Source: Arthrobacter humicola
GTDB taxonomy: Bacteria; Actinomycetota; Actinomycetes; Actinomycetales; Micrococcaceae
Reading direction: 5' to 3'
DNA length: 64,000 bases
Assembly: GCF_022803015.1 (NCBI RefSeq)
Contig: NZ_JAFKON010000008.1
Coordinates: forward strand, 124,001 to 188,000
Shown: one piece after another, positions 18,422 through 26,531 of the stretch
Position numbering within the stretch: position 1 is the first letter of the stretch
Layout of the letters: each line of letters starts with the position of its first letter
Program-made: the position numbers and the translations under genes
The notes under the pieces: model-generated
Databases searched by the model: none
Told to the model about the DNA's origin: nothing
The model's input: only the letters and a program-made list of their open reading frames with translations

Positions 18422-18427
18422 TATGGT
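18422..18427 (+). promoter_or_regulatory. -10 box (TATGGT) of a leaderless gene
   Basis: TATGGT stands six bases before the ATG at 18434, and TTGTCC sits 16 bases further upstream as a possible -35. Confidence 0.5.
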
Positions 18428-18433
18428 TGATGC

Positions 18434-18859
18434 ATGGCCCATGTTAACGATCCGGCAGTCATTGACCGCCTCATGCGAACCAAAGGCACGTGGGCGGTGG
18501 TCGGCCTCACCACCAACGAATGGCGCTCGGCGTATGAGGTCTCCCTCTATGTCCGGGACCGGATGGGCATGGAAATCATCCCGGTCAACCTGCCCGGCGA
18601 CGACGTCCACGGCGAGAAGGGGTACCGTTCCCTGACGGACATCCCGGCGGAGAAGCACCCGATCGACGTCGTGGACTGCTTCGTCAACTCCCACAGGGTG
18701 GGCGCAGTCATAGACGAGGCCATCGCGGTAGGTGCCAAGGCCGTCTGGCTGCAGCTGGGCGTCTTCGATGACGCCGCGACGGACCGCGCGAAGGCCGCCG
18801 GGCTGGACGTCGTCGTGAACGCGTGCCCCGCCCGCGAAGGCTGGCGCGTGGGCATCTGA
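18434..18859 (+). CDS. CoA-binding domain protein (paralogue)
   Basis: A 141-residue CoA-binding-fold protein, paralogous to the product of 12847-13341: both contain a WLQLG segment followed by a GLDVVV/GLDVVM segment. Here the nucleotide loop reads WAVVGLTTNEWRSAYEVS. It appears leaderless from TATGGT. It lies between the two divergent SAM riboswitches but has its own promoter and terminator, so it is not obviously SAM-controlled. Function is unknown. Confidence 0.85.
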   Translation: MAHVNDPAVIDRLMRTKGTWAVVGLTTNEWRSAYEVSLYVRDRMGMEIIPVNLPGDDVHGEKGYRSLTDIPAEKHPIDVVDCFVNSHRVGAVIDEAIAVGAKAVWLQLGVFDDAATDRAKAAGLDVVVNACPAREGWRVGI

Positions 18860-18893
18860 CGGCCCGGGAATGACGATCAACAGATCGGGAAGA

Positions 18894-18922
18894 GTCGGTT
18901 ACAAAATGTGACCGGCTTTTTC
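18894..18922 (+). terminator. terminator upstream of the SAM riboswitch
   Basis: GTCGGT pairs with ACCGGC, extended by ACA and TGT around an AAA loop, and is followed by TTTTT. A classic intrinsic terminator for the CoA-binding gene. Confidence 0.8.
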
Positions 18923-18959
18923 CGTATCCGGCCTCATGCCGTGTGAGATGGACTCGTAA

Positions 18960-19044
18960 CCATCCCGAGCGGCTGAGAGATCTGGCTCCGTGACGCCGCA
19001 GCAACCCCCTCCTTTGAGGACGGTGCTACCGCCAGGACCGATGG
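18960..19044 (+). promoter_or_regulatory. SAM-IV-like riboswitch (met transport operon)
   Basis: CCATCC at 18960 pairs with GATGG at 19040-19044. The core GAGCGGCUGAGAGAUCUGG, GUGACGCCGCAGCAACC and GGUGCUACCGCCAGGACC matches the SAM-IV class. The expression platform lies downstream and ends in a hairpin over the ribosome site at 19128. Confidence 0.92.
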
Positions 19045-19111
19045 AGAACCACTGTGTTCTGAGGCTCCCCGGCTTCGCTCAGCGCTGCCCGGAAGCCAGG
19101 ACCCAGGGCTT

Positions 19112-19132
19112 TCCTCGGGCGAGCCCGGAGGA
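19112..19132 (+). promoter_or_regulatory. hairpin covering the leader-ORF ribosome site
   Basis: TCCTCGGG (19112-19119) can pair with CCCGGAGGA (19124-19132, one bulged G). This hides GGAGGAA, the strongest ribosome site in the cluster, and is probably the off-state of the SAM riboswitch. Confidence 0.6.
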
Positions 19133-19136
19133 AATC

Positions 19137-19190
19137 ATGAACACGCAGACAGCGGCAGCGCCGCGGCCCCGAGCAGGTGGGGGCCTGTGA
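19137..19190 (+). CDS. 17-residue leader ORF coupled to metN
   Basis: ATG at 19137, preceded by GGAGGAAATC, opens a frame for MNTQTAAAPRPRAGGGL. Its TGA overlaps the GTG of metN (CTGTGATC). The strong ribosome site belongs to this ORF and not to metN, so ribosomes probably load here and reinitiate on metN. It has no methionine codons after the first, so it is not a classical attenuator peptide. Real translation is untested. Confidence 0.6.
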   Translation: MNTQTAAAPRPRAGGGL

Positions 19191-19996
19191 TCGAGATCCA
19201 GAACGTCAGCACGTCATTCGCCTCGGCCGCGGGACCTTTCACGGCCGTCGATGACGTCAGCCTGCACATCAGGCGGGGCACCATCCAGGGCATCATCGGG
19301 TTCTCCGGCGCCGGCAAATCCACGCTGCTGCGCAACATCAACCTCCTCGAGCGCCCGACGTCGGGCCGCGTCCTGGTGGACGGCGTGGACCTGGTGACCC
19401 TGTCCGACGCCGAGCTGCGGACCAAGCGGCACGACATCGGCATGATTTTCCAGCACTTCAATCTCCTCAACAACCTCACAGCCCAGGAAAATGTGGAGCT
19501 GTCCCTGAAGTTCGCCGGCGTGGGGAAGGCGGAACGCCGGCGGCGGGCCGCCGAAACCCTGGAAATCGTGGACCTCGCCGACAAAGCGGGAACGTATCCG
19601 GCCAAACTCTCCGGGGGCCAGAAACAGCGGGTGGCGATCGCCCGCGCCCTCGCCACCGGGCCCAAAGTGCTGCTCTGCGACGAGCCGACGTCGGCCGTGG
19701 ATCCCCGGACGACGTCATCGGTCCTGCAGTACCTGGCCGACGTCAACGCCGAATTCGGCATCACAATCGTGGTGGTCACCCACGAGATGAATGTCATCAA
19801 GGCCATCGCGGACAACGTCGCGGTCATGGAAGAAGGCCGGGTCGTGGAGCAGTTCGACCTCGCCGAACTCCAACGCCCCGGCTTCCACCCGGCGACGTCG
19901 ATCGGCCGCTACCTGGTCTCCGATGAGATCCAGCTGGACCGCTCCGGGAGGGGCGCCCACACCACAGCCGCGTCGGAGGGCCTGATCAATGTTTGA
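19187..19996 (+). CDS. metN: methionine ABC transporter ATP-binding protein
   Basis: The ATPase of a methionine importer. In 269 residues it shows Walker A GFSGAGKST (near 42), signature LSGGQKQRVAIARAL (near 140) and Walker B VLLCDEPTSAVD. It lacks the C-terminal NIL/C2 domain that makes E. coli MetN (about 343 residues) sensitive to internal methionine, so feedback may rest on the riboswitch. GTG start shared with the leader ORF stop; 8-base overlap with metI. Confidence 0.92.
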   Translation: MIEIQNVSTSFASAAGPFTAVDDVSLHIRRGTIQGIIGFSGAGKSTLLRNINLLERPTSGRVLVDGVDLVTLSDAELRTKRHDIGMIFQHFNLLNNLTAQENVELSLKFAGVGKAERRRRAAETLEIVDLADKAGTYPAKLSGGQKQRVAIARALATGPKVLLCDEPTSAVDPRTTSSVLQYLADVNAEFGITIVVVTHEMNVIKAIADNVAVMEEGRVVEQFDLAELQRPGFHPATSIGRYLVSDEIQLDRSGRGAHTTAASEGLINV

Positions 19997-20654
19997 CCGC
20001 ATCCTGGAAGTCCTGCCCGAAATCGGCGTCGCCATGGGGCAGACCCTCACCATGCTGCTGGTGGCCATCCCGCTGGCGGTGCTGCTCGGGACACCGCTGG
20101 GTGTCCTGCTCTACACCATCGGTCCCAACGGGCTCAAGCACAGGCCAAAGCTGCACCGGGTCCTGGACGGGCTGGTCAACCTGCTCCGCTCGTTCCCGTT
20201 CCTGATCCTGCTGATCGCAATCATTCCCGTGACTAGGTTCATTGTCGGCACGACCATCGGCACGGCCGCCGTCATTGTCCCGCTGACCCTCAACGCCATT
20301 CCGTATTTCGCCCGCTTCGTGGAACAGAACCTGAGCCAGCTCGGCGGCGGAGTGGTCGAAGCGGCACGGTCCATGGGCGCCAGCCGGTCCCAGATCGTCC
20401 GGGACGTCCTGATTGTGGAGGCGAAGCCCGGACTCGTCAGCTCCATCACCATCATGACCGTCAGCTTCATCTCCTACTCGGCGATGGCCGGCCTGGTGGG
20501 CGGCGGCGGAATCGGCGACTTCGCCATCCGGTACGGCTATTACCGCTACGAGACACCGCTCATGATCACCGCCATAGTCCTGATGATCCTGCTGGTCACC
20601 ATCGTTCAGCTGGGCGGATCCTATGTTGCCCGGCGCCTGGACAAGCGCCTCTGA
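19989..20654 (+). CDS. metI: methionine ABC transporter permease
   Basis: A 221-residue inner-membrane permease of the MetI family with about five membrane spans. The cytoplasmic EAA loop that docks with MetN is visible as VEAARSMGASRSQIVRDV near residue 120. GLVGGGGIGDFAIRYGYYRY is the usual MetI C-terminal signature. The start overlaps metN by eight bases. Confidence 0.93.
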   Translation: MFDRILEVLPEIGVAMGQTLTMLLVAIPLAVLLGTPLGVLLYTIGPNGLKHRPKLHRVLDGLVNLLRSFPFLILLIAIIPVTRFIVGTTIGTAAVIVPLTLNAIPYFARFVEQNLSQLGGGVVEAARSMGASRSQIVRDVLIVEAKPGLVSSITIMTVSFISYSAMAGLVGGGGIGDFAIRYGYYRYETPLMITAIVLMILLVTIVQLGGSYVARRLDKRL

Positions 20655-20700
20655 GCGCCGGCAGCACCATCGTCCCACCTCCCACAGCGGAAAGCACCCC

Positions 20701-22143
20701 ATGACTTCAACACCCAGTACCCGTTTCGACGGACCCCGCCCCCGCCTGCTGATCAGCGCCTTCGTGATGAACACGTCCAGCCACATCATGGGCGGCCAGT
20801 GGCGGCGCCCGGAAGCCCAGCAGCACCGGTTCAACGAACTCCAGCTCTGGATCGACCTGGCCCGCCAGCTCGAAGACGCCAAGTTTGACGCGATCTTCTT
20901 CGCCGACGTCGTCGGTCTCTACGGCGACTACGACGGCGGGTGGGCATCGCTGCTGAAAAAGGGCCTGCAGGTGCCGTCCAACGACCCCCTTATCCTGCTC
21001 TCCGCGCTCGCGACCGGAACGCGGGAGATCGGACTGGCCGCGACGTCGTCGGTGATTCAGAGCCACCCGTTCCAGTTCGCCCGGCAGATGTCCACCCTGG
21101 ATCACATCAGCGACGGCCGGGTGGCCTGGAACATCGTCACCAGCGTGCTGGAAAACGCGCACCGGAACTTCAACGCCACCGAGCTGACCAGGCATGACGA
21201 ACGCTACGACTGGGCGGACGAATACGTCGAGGCCGCCTACAAATTGTGGGAAGGATCCTGGGAGGACGACGCGCTGCTCCGGGACCAGGCGACCGGAGTC
21301 CACGCGGACCCGGAGAAAGTCAGCAAGATCTACCACCGCGGACCCCGGTACTCGATCGACGGACCCCACCTCGCGGCCCCTTCGCCGCAACGCACCCCGG
21401 TGCTTTTCCAGGCCGGGAGCTCCGGCCGCGGCCAGCAGTTCTGCGCCGCCAACGCCGAGGCCACCTTCACCCTCGCGCCGAGCACCGAGGTGGCCGCGAA
21501 GTACACCGCGGCAGTCCGGGAACAGGCCGTTGCCGCCGGCCGCCATCCGGATGACGTGAAGTTCCTCCAGGGCATGCACTTCGTGGTGGGCGGCACCGAA
21601 GCCGAGGCGCACCGCAAGGCCGATGAGCTCGAGGACAGCCTGGACATTGAGGCCCTGCTGGCCCACGTGGGCGGCGGGTTCGGCGTCGACCTCGGCGGCC
21701 TGCCGCTGGACACCCCGCTCGGGGACCTTGAAACGGAAGGCAGCCAGGGACATCTCACGGCCATCCGCGCCTCCGTCCGCGGCGGCAACCCCACCCTCCG
21801 CGACATTGCGCTCTACCGCAGCCGGGCCAACCGGGTGGTGGGAACGCCGGACCAGATTGCCGACCGTCTCGAGCAGTGGCAGGACGCCGGAATCGACGGC
21901 ATCAACATCATCAACCAGACCATCCCCGGCTCCTACACCGACTTCATCGACGGGGTGCTGCCGGAACTGCGCAGCCGCGGCCTCGCCCAGACCGGCTACG
22001 CGCCGGGAACCCTGCGCGAGAAGCTCTTCGGCGCCGGGCCGCGGCTCAACGGACGCCACCCCGCCGCGGCCTTCCGGGGAGCCTTCACCGAATTCTCCGC
22101 GGCGGCCGAAAACCAGCCCGCCAGCGTTACCGCCCAGTCATAG
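20701..22143 (+). CDS. FMNH2-dependent monooxygenase (NtaA/SnaA/DszA family)
   Basis: A 481-residue luciferase-like flavin monooxygenase. N-terminal NTSSHIMGGQWRRPEAQQ, then FDAIFFADVVGLY, DHISDGRVAWNIVTS and FQAGSSGRGQQFCA are diagnostic of the NtaA/SnaA/DszA group, which cleaves C-N or C-S bonds using external FMNH2. Placement inside the methionine-transport operon, under a SAM riboswitch, points to an organosulfur substrate. The exact compound cannot be deduced. The start lies 46 bases after metI. Confidence 0.88.
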   Translation: MTSTPSTRFDGPRPRLLISAFVMNTSSHIMGGQWRRPEAQQHRFNELQLWIDLARQLEDAKFDAIFFADVVGLYGDYDGGWASLLKKGLQVPSNDPLILLSALATGTREIGLAATSSVIQSHPFQFARQMSTLDHISDGRVAWNIVTSVLENAHRNFNATELTRHDERYDWADEYVEAAYKLWEGSWEDDALLRDQATGVHADPEKVSKIYHRGPRYSIDGPHLAAPSPQRTPVLFQAGSSGRGQQFCAANAEATFTLAPSTEVAAKYTAAVREQAVAAGRHPDDVKFLQGMHFVVGGTEAEAHRKADELEDSLDIEALLAHVGGGFGVDLGGLPLDTPLGDLETEGSQGHLTAIRASVRGGNPTLRDIALYRSRANRVVGTPDQIADRLEQWQDAGIDGINIINQTIPGSYTDFIDGVLPELRSRGLAQTGYAPGTLREKLFGAGPRLNGRHPAAAFRGAFTEFSAAAENQPASVTAQS

Positions 22144-22175
22144 CTCAGCGCGAACCACCACAAAGGACCAAGACC

Positions 22176-23045
22176 ATGCAGCGTAGAAATTTCCTCAAAT
22201 ATGCCCTCGCCGGCGCCGGTGCGGTCTCCGCCGCGGCACTGACCGGCTGCGGCCTCACCAACCCCGGCGGTGCCGGCGCCAGCGGCGGCAAGACGATCAA
22301 GATTATCGTCACCGAGTCCGCCCCGTACCAGGAACCGACCAAGCTGGCCCAGAAGCTGCTCGCGGCCCAGGGCTGGGCCCTGGAGCCCACGTACGTCACG
22401 GACATCATCCAGCCCAACCTGGCCGTGGCCAACGGCGAATTCGACGCCAACTTCTTCCAGCACAACGCCTACCTGAAACAGTTCAACCAGGACAAGGGCC
22501 TGGAGAACGTGGGACTGTTCTACGTCTACAGCGCCCCGGGCGGCATCTGGTCTGACAAGTACAAGTCCCTGAACGAGCTCCCGGACGGCGCCAAGATCGG
22601 CATTCCCGTGGACCCGGCGAACAACGGCCGTGCCCTGTTCATGCTGCGCGACGCCGGGCTGCTGGAGCTCTCCGACGCCACCGTGATCCACACCTCGCAA
22701 AAGAACATCACGGCCAACCCGAAGAAGCTGCAGTTCGTGGAAGTGGACCAGCAGTCGCTCGCCAAGACCCTTCCCGATGTCGATGCAGGCTTCCTGGTCG
22801 CCCGGATGGCCGCCGATGCCGGGCACAGCAAGGACGACGCACTGGCCTTCGAAACGGATGCGGATCAGGTCCCGTTCCGGATCGTGGTTGCCGGGCGGAA
22901 GGATTTTGCCGGGTCGGAGAAGGCCGCGGCCCTCAAGGCCGCCTTCCAGTCCCCGGAGGTCAAGGCCTGGTTTGCCAGCTACCAGAAGGGCATCCTGCCC
23001 ACCCCCTGGGACCAGGACCCCGCCGCCGACGCCGCCAAGCTCTAG
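22176..23045 (+). CDS. metQ: methionine-binding lipoprotein
   Basis: The substrate-binding subunit of the MetNI importer (NlpA/MetQ family), 289 residues, anchored to the membrane by a lipid on Cys in LTGCG (about residue 25). The N terminus MQRRNFLKYA also looks like a twin-arginine motif. KIIVTESAPYQEP, NGEFDANFFQHNAYL and AKIGIPVDPANNGRAL are typical MetQ segments. AAAGGA precedes the ATG. It is separated from metI by the monooxygenase gene, an interspersed order that supports one functional unit. Confidence 0.93.
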   Translation: MQRRNFLKYALAGAGAVSAAALTGCGLTNPGGAGASGGKTIKIIVTESAPYQEPTKLAQKLLAAQGWALEPTYVTDIIQPNLAVANGEFDANFFQHNAYLKQFNQDKGLENVGLFYVYSAPGGIWSDKYKSLNELPDGAKIGIPVDPANNGRALFMLRDAGLLELSDATVIHTSQKNITANPKKLQFVEVDQQSLAKTLPDVDAGFLVARMAADAGHSKDDALAFETDADQVPFRIVVAGRKDFAGSEKAAALKAAFQSPEVKAWFASYQKGILPTPWDQDPAADAAKL

Positions 23046-23072
23046 CCCGGCCACCAGCAACCAAGGGAACGC

Positions 23073-24365
23073 ATGTCCTACTCAGCAGAGACCACAGCCC
23101 CCGCAGCACACTCAGCACCACCAGCACCGTCGGCCGAAGCCGCCTACATCGAGGCGCCGTCGGCCGAAGCCGCCTACGAGAGGTTGGCGCGGCGTTTCCG
23201 GCCCGTCTTTGCCCGGATCGCGGAGGGCGCGCTGGCCCGCGAACAGGACCGGGTCCTGCCCTTCGAACAGGTCCGCTGGCTGAACGAGGAAGGCTTCGGC
23301 CGGCTGCGGGTGCCCACGGAACACGGCGGCGACGGCATCGGCTTCGAGCCCTTCTTCCGGCTGCTCATCGAACTCGCCGAGGCGGATTCCTCCGTGGCCC
23401 ACCTCTACCGCTCGCACTTCGCGTTCGTGGAAACCGTCGGCCTGGAATCCGAGGGCTTCCGGAACCGCTGGTACCCGAAAGTGGTGGCCGGCGAGATCTT
23501 TGGAAACGCCGCCACGGAGAAATCCGGCAATGTCCTCGGCACCACCGGAACCAAGCTGACGCGCCACGGCGGGGACTGGCTCCTGAACGGCAGGAAGTAC
23601 TACACCACCGGCACCATCTTCGCCGAGTGGATTGCCGTCATGGCCAGCACCGAAGGCGTGGAGGGCCGCCAGTACGCCGTGGTCAGCACCACCCAGCCCG
23701 GAGTGGAAATAATCGACGACTGGGACGGGTTCGGCCAGCAGCTGACCGGCACCGGCACCACGATTTTCCGGGACGCCGTGGTGCCGGACACCAACATCAT
23801 CCGGCGTTCGGAATCCACCACGCACGAGCCGGCCTTCTTCCAGCTGGTCCTGCTCGCCGTCCTGGCGGGCATCGGCCGGGCGGCGCTGGCCGACGCGAGG
23901 GCGCTGGTCCGCGACCGCAAGCGCACCTTCAACACCGGCTCCGGCGAACTGTTCCGCCACGACCCGCTGATCCTGCAGCTCGTCGGCCAGCTCTCGGCCA
24001 AGGTCTTCGCGGCGGAATCCGTGGTGCTGGCCGCCGCCCGGGAGCTCGACGCCGGCGCGGACCAGAACCTGGACCTCACCCCGGAACAACGCTACGTCCG
24101 CGGCGAGATCGCGGTGGAAAAGGCGCAGCTGCTGGTGCCGGAACTCGTCCAGTCCGCGGCCCAGCAGCTCTTCGACATCACCGGGGCATCCGCCACGTCG
24201 AAGTCGAAATCGCTGGACCGGCACTGGCGCAACGCCCGGACCGTTTCCACCCACAACCCCGCCGTGTTCAAGGCCCGCACCGTGGGCGACTACGAAGTCA
24301 ACGGCACGACTCCGGAAGGACTGCACAGCATCGGCGACGCCCGCACCGCCGCGCAGGCAGGGTGA
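23073..24365 (+). CDS. acyl-CoA-dehydrogenase-like flavoprotein (SfnB/DszC type)
   Basis: A 430-residue flavoprotein of the acyl-CoA dehydrogenase fold. The sequence (EHGGDGIGFEPFFRLLIELA, GNAATEKSGNVLGTTGTKL, WLLNGRKYYTTGTIFAEWI, and DITGASATSKSKSLDRHWRN near the end) groups it with DszC/SfnB monooxygenases that oxidise sulfur or nitrogen compounds. The N-terminal tail contains a duplicated PSAEAAY unit. It closes the SAM-riboswitch operon and may work with the DszA-type enzyme in one desulfurisation route. Confidence 0.87.
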   Translation: MSYSAETTAPAAHSAPPAPSAEAAYIEAPSAEAAYERLARRFRPVFARIAEGALAREQDRVLPFEQVRWLNEEGFGRLRVPTEHGGDGIGFEPFFRLLIELAEADSSVAHLYRSHFAFVETVGLESEGFRNRWYPKVVAGEIFGNAATEKSGNVLGTTGTKLTRHGGDWLLNGRKYYTTGTIFAEWIAVMASTEGVEGRQYAVVSTTQPGVEIIDDWDGFGQQLTGTGTTIFRDAVVPDTNIIRRSESTTHEPAFFQLVLLAVLAGIGRAALADARALVRDRKRTFNTGSGELFRHDPLILQLVGQLSAKVFAAESVVLAAARELDAGADQNLDLTPEQRYVRGEIAVEKAQLLVPELVQSAAQQLFDITGASATSKSKSLDRHWRNARTVSTHNPAVFKARTVGDYEVNGTTPEGLHSIGDARTAAQAG

Positions 24366-24420
24366 GGCAGGCCGCAGCCGGATAGCCCGCGCAGCCGGGC
24401 AGGCCGCAGCCGGATAGGCT
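24366..24420 (+). promoter_or_regulatory. duplicated 20-bp segment ending in a -10 box
   Basis: GGCAGGCCGCAGCCGGATAG occurs at 24366-24385 and again at 24398-24417. The second copy ends in TAGGCT (24415-24420), six bases before the ATG at 24427, so the duplication has copied promoter sequence. Confidence 0.55.
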
Positions 24421-24426
24421 CGTGCC

Positions 24427-24837
24427 ATGGACGTTGCCACCCTCCGCGAGATCTGCCTGAGCTTCCCCGGTGCGTTTGAGGACTTTCCCTTCGGGCCGGA
24501 GACATCGGTTTTCAAGGTGCGGGCACGGATAGCCGGCGGCACGAGGCAGGACGCCAAGATGTTCGCGGCGTCGGCCATGGACCCGGCCGACTGGTCCGTC
24601 AGCCTCAAATGCGAGCCGGCCCTGGCCGAACAGCTGCGGGCCATCCATCCGGAAATCACCGGCGCCTGGCATATGAACAAGACGCACTGGAACGGGGTCC
24701 GGCTGGACGGATCGTTGCCGGACGACATGATCCGGGACATGGTGGAGGATTCGTACGACCTGGTGGTCGCCTCGTTCAGCCGGAAGCAGCGGGAACAGCT
24801 GGGCTGGGCGGGACTCGCCAGGGGCGAGGACGCATGA
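24427..24837 (+). CDS. MmcQ/YjbR-family protein
   Basis: A 136-residue CyaY-fold protein of the MmcQ/YjbR family, often described as DNA-binding from its structure; the real function is unknown. Family features are the opening LREICLSFPGAFEDFPFGPE, the central SLKCEP and the HMNKTHWNGVRLDGSLPDDM segment. It appears leaderless from TAGGCT. Its stop overlaps the next start (ATGA), forming a two-gene operon with the DUF1990 gene. Confidence 0.88.
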   Translation: MDVATLREICLSFPGAFEDFPFGPETSVFKVRARIAGGTRQDAKMFAASAMDPADWSVSLKCEPALAEQLRAIHPEITGAWHMNKTHWNGVRLDGSLPDDMIRDMVEDSYDLVVASFSRKQREQLGWAGLARGEDA

Positions 24838-25388
24838 GCGGTGATCCCGGTGCCGGCGCGCGGGACGGGCTGAACTATCCGGGCATTGGCTCCACTGAGC
24901 ACGGCCAGGCGCCGGCGGGCTTTCCCTGCCTGGTGTCCCGGGCATACCTCGGCGACGGCCCGGCTTTGTACCGGAGGGTGGCGCAGGGGATTCTGACCTG
25001 GCAGCTGCAGAAACGCTCCGGGCTGCGCGTCCACACCGACTCCGACGCCGTCGTGCCCGGCGCGCGCGTGGTGAGCGGATTCGGCGTCGGACCCTTCCGG
25101 ATCAACGTGCCCTGCGAGGTGGTGTGGGTGCGCCGGCCCGTGCCCGGCGACGGGCCGCAACGAGCCGGGTTCGGGTACGGCACACTGCCCGGTCATCCCG
25201 TGCGGGGCGAGGAGGCCTTCGAAGTGGAGATCGACGCCGCCGGGCGGGTGTTCCTGAAAATCACGGCCTTCAGCCGGCCGTCCAACTGGTTCTACGCGAC
25301 CGGCCGCGCCCTCACGGGACGGGCACAACGGCATGTCACTTCCCGCTACATTGGGAGTGCACACGAACTGGCCGCAGGTGAAAGCTGA
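24834..25388 (+). CDS. DUF1990 protein
   Basis: A 184-residue protein of the DUF1990 family, recognised from LNYPGIGSTE near the start, GFGYGTLPGHPVRGEEAFEV in the middle and SRPSNWFYATGRALTGRAQR near the C terminus. It has no signal peptide or membrane span. The fold is probably a lipid- or polyketide-cyclase-like barrel, by family knowledge. It overlaps the MmcQ-like gene by four bases. Confidence 0.85.
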   Translation: MSGDPGAGARDGLNYPGIGSTEHGQAPAGFPCLVSRAYLGDGPALYRRVAQGILTWQLQKRSGLRVHTDSDAVVPGARVVSGFGVGPFRINVPCEVVWVRRPVPGDGPQRAGFGYGTLPGHPVRGEEAFEVEIDAAGRVFLKITAFSRPSNWFYATGRALTGRAQRHVTSRYIGSAHELAAGES

Positions 25389-25402
25389 TCAGGAGCCGAA
25401 GG

Positions 25403-26005
25403 ATGCTGGAACAGAAAACCCTTGACCAATTGTGGAACTTCGACGACCCCGCCGGGTCCGAAGCCCGGTTCCGGGCGGCGGCCGCAGATGAACGCTACGA
25501 CGCCGACGAACGTGCCGAGCTCACCACGCAGCTGGGACGGGCCATCGGGCTACAGGGCCGCTACGAGGAAGCCGACGCCCTGCTGGATGCGGTCGATGCC
25601 GACGAGCCCACCGTGGCCGTCAGGGTGCTGCTGGAACGCGGCCGGGTGCTCAATTCCAGCGGCCACCCCGAGATGGCCGTGCCGCTGTTTGAACAGGCGG
25701 CCGAACTTGCTGACTACCTGGTCGAGGAATTCCTGGCCGTTGACGCGCTGCACATGCTCGCCATCGCCGACTCCGCCCACGCCGAGACCTGGACCAGAAG
25801 CGCGCTGGAGTACGCCTCCACGGTCCACGATGAGCGGACCAAACGGTGGGTGGTTTCGCTGCACAACAACCTCGGCTGGACGCTGCATGACGCCGGCCGG
25901 TGCACCGAGGCGATGGTGGAGTTCCAGCTCGCCGAACAGTGGGCCGACCGGATCGGCACGCCGCGGCAGCAGGAACTGGCCCGCGAGGCCATCAAGGCCT
26001 GTTGA
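25403..26005 (+). CDS. tetratricopeptide-repeat-like protein
   Basis: A 200-residue all-helical protein with TPR-like pairs of helices (LGRAIGLQGRYEEADALLDA, VLLERGRVLNSSGHPEMAV, HNNLGWTLHDAGRCTEAMVE). It is probably a cytoplasmic scaffold; no partner is evident. AGGAGCCGAAGG lies before the ATG, 14 bases after the DUF1990 stop, so it probably belongs to the same transcript. Confidence 0.8.
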   Translation: MLEQKTLDQLWNFDDPAGSEARFRAAAADERYDADERAELTTQLGRAIGLQGRYEEADALLDAVDADEPTVAVRVLLERGRVLNSSGHPEMAVPLFEQAAELADYLVEEFLAVDALHMLAIADSAHAETWTRSALEYASTVHDERTKRWVVSLHNNLGWTLHDAGRCTEAMVEFQLAEQWADRIGTPRQQELAREAIKAC

Positions 26006-26084
26006 CGCGGCAAATGCCATGTGGCCCGGCGTTGTCATTCTGGAAGAATGGAACCTCCGGAAAACCAATGAAAGGCTTCAACAA

Positions 26085-26402
26085 ATGATCTTCATCGTCG
26101 TCAAATTCAAGGTCAAGCCGGATTGGTCGGAGCGCTGGCTGGGACTCGTGAACGATTTCACCCAGGCCACCCGCCAGGAGCCCGGCAACCTGTGGTTCGA
26201 CTGGTCCCGCAGTGTGGAGGACCCCAACGAATTCGTCCTGGTTGAGGCCTTCAAGGATGACGCCGCCGGGGCCCACGTGAACAGCGCCCACTTCAAGCAG
26301 GCTATGGCGGACATGCCTCAGGCCCTGGCCGAGACGCCCCGGATCATCAGCCGGCAGCTCGACGGTGACGGCTGGGACCGGATGGGCGAGCTCACCATCT
26401 AA
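26085..26402 (+). CDS. antibiotic-biosynthesis-monooxygenase-fold (YgiN-like) protein
   Basis: A 105-residue dimeric-barrel protein of the ABM family, often annotated as a putative quinol monooxygenase. It shows the usual order: first strand IFIVVKFKVKP, the TRQEPGNLWFDWSRS strand-helix, and EFVLVEAFKDDAAGAHVNS with the family histidine, then HFKQAMADMP. Its substrate is unknown. The start ATG 26085 was chosen over longer frames because it begins the fold. Confidence 0.82.
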   Translation: MIFIVVKFKVKPDWSERWLGLVNDFTQATRQEPGNLWFDWSRSVEDPNEFVLVEAFKDDAAGAHVNSAHFKQAMADMPQALAETPRIISRQLDGDGWDRMGELTI

Positions 26403-26414
26403 CCCCGTCTCACC

Positions 26415-26478
26415 CCGTCGATTGCTCCGTAACGGCCCTTTTGAGGCCTCAAAAAGGCCGTTACGGAGCAATCGACGG
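26415..26478. repeat. long hairpin repeat, copy 1
   Basis: An almost perfect 28-bp stem beginning CCGTCGATTGCTCCGTAACG closes on a loop near TTTTGAGGCCTCAAAA. It starts 12 bases after the monooxygenase-like stop and resembles the hairpins at 26862 and 27923. It may end transcription in both directions. Confidence 0.85.
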
Positions 26479-26520
26479 CAGGGTTCCCTGGCCGAGCTTG
26501 CGAGGCGAGGGGGCCGGTGG
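26479..26520. repeat. 42-bp module linked to the hairpin, copy 1
   Basis: The segment starting CAGGGTTCCCTGGCCGAGCT matches 28015-28056 at 39 of 42 positions, the first 28 identical. Both copies follow one of the GCTCC hairpins, so the two parts travel together. Confidence 0.8.
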
Positions 26521-26531
26521 CGAGCAATGGA

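Noticed and set aside
20707..22059. Minus-strand frame across the DszA-type gene
   Set aside because: Antisense to a well-supported monooxygenase gene; no domain is evident.
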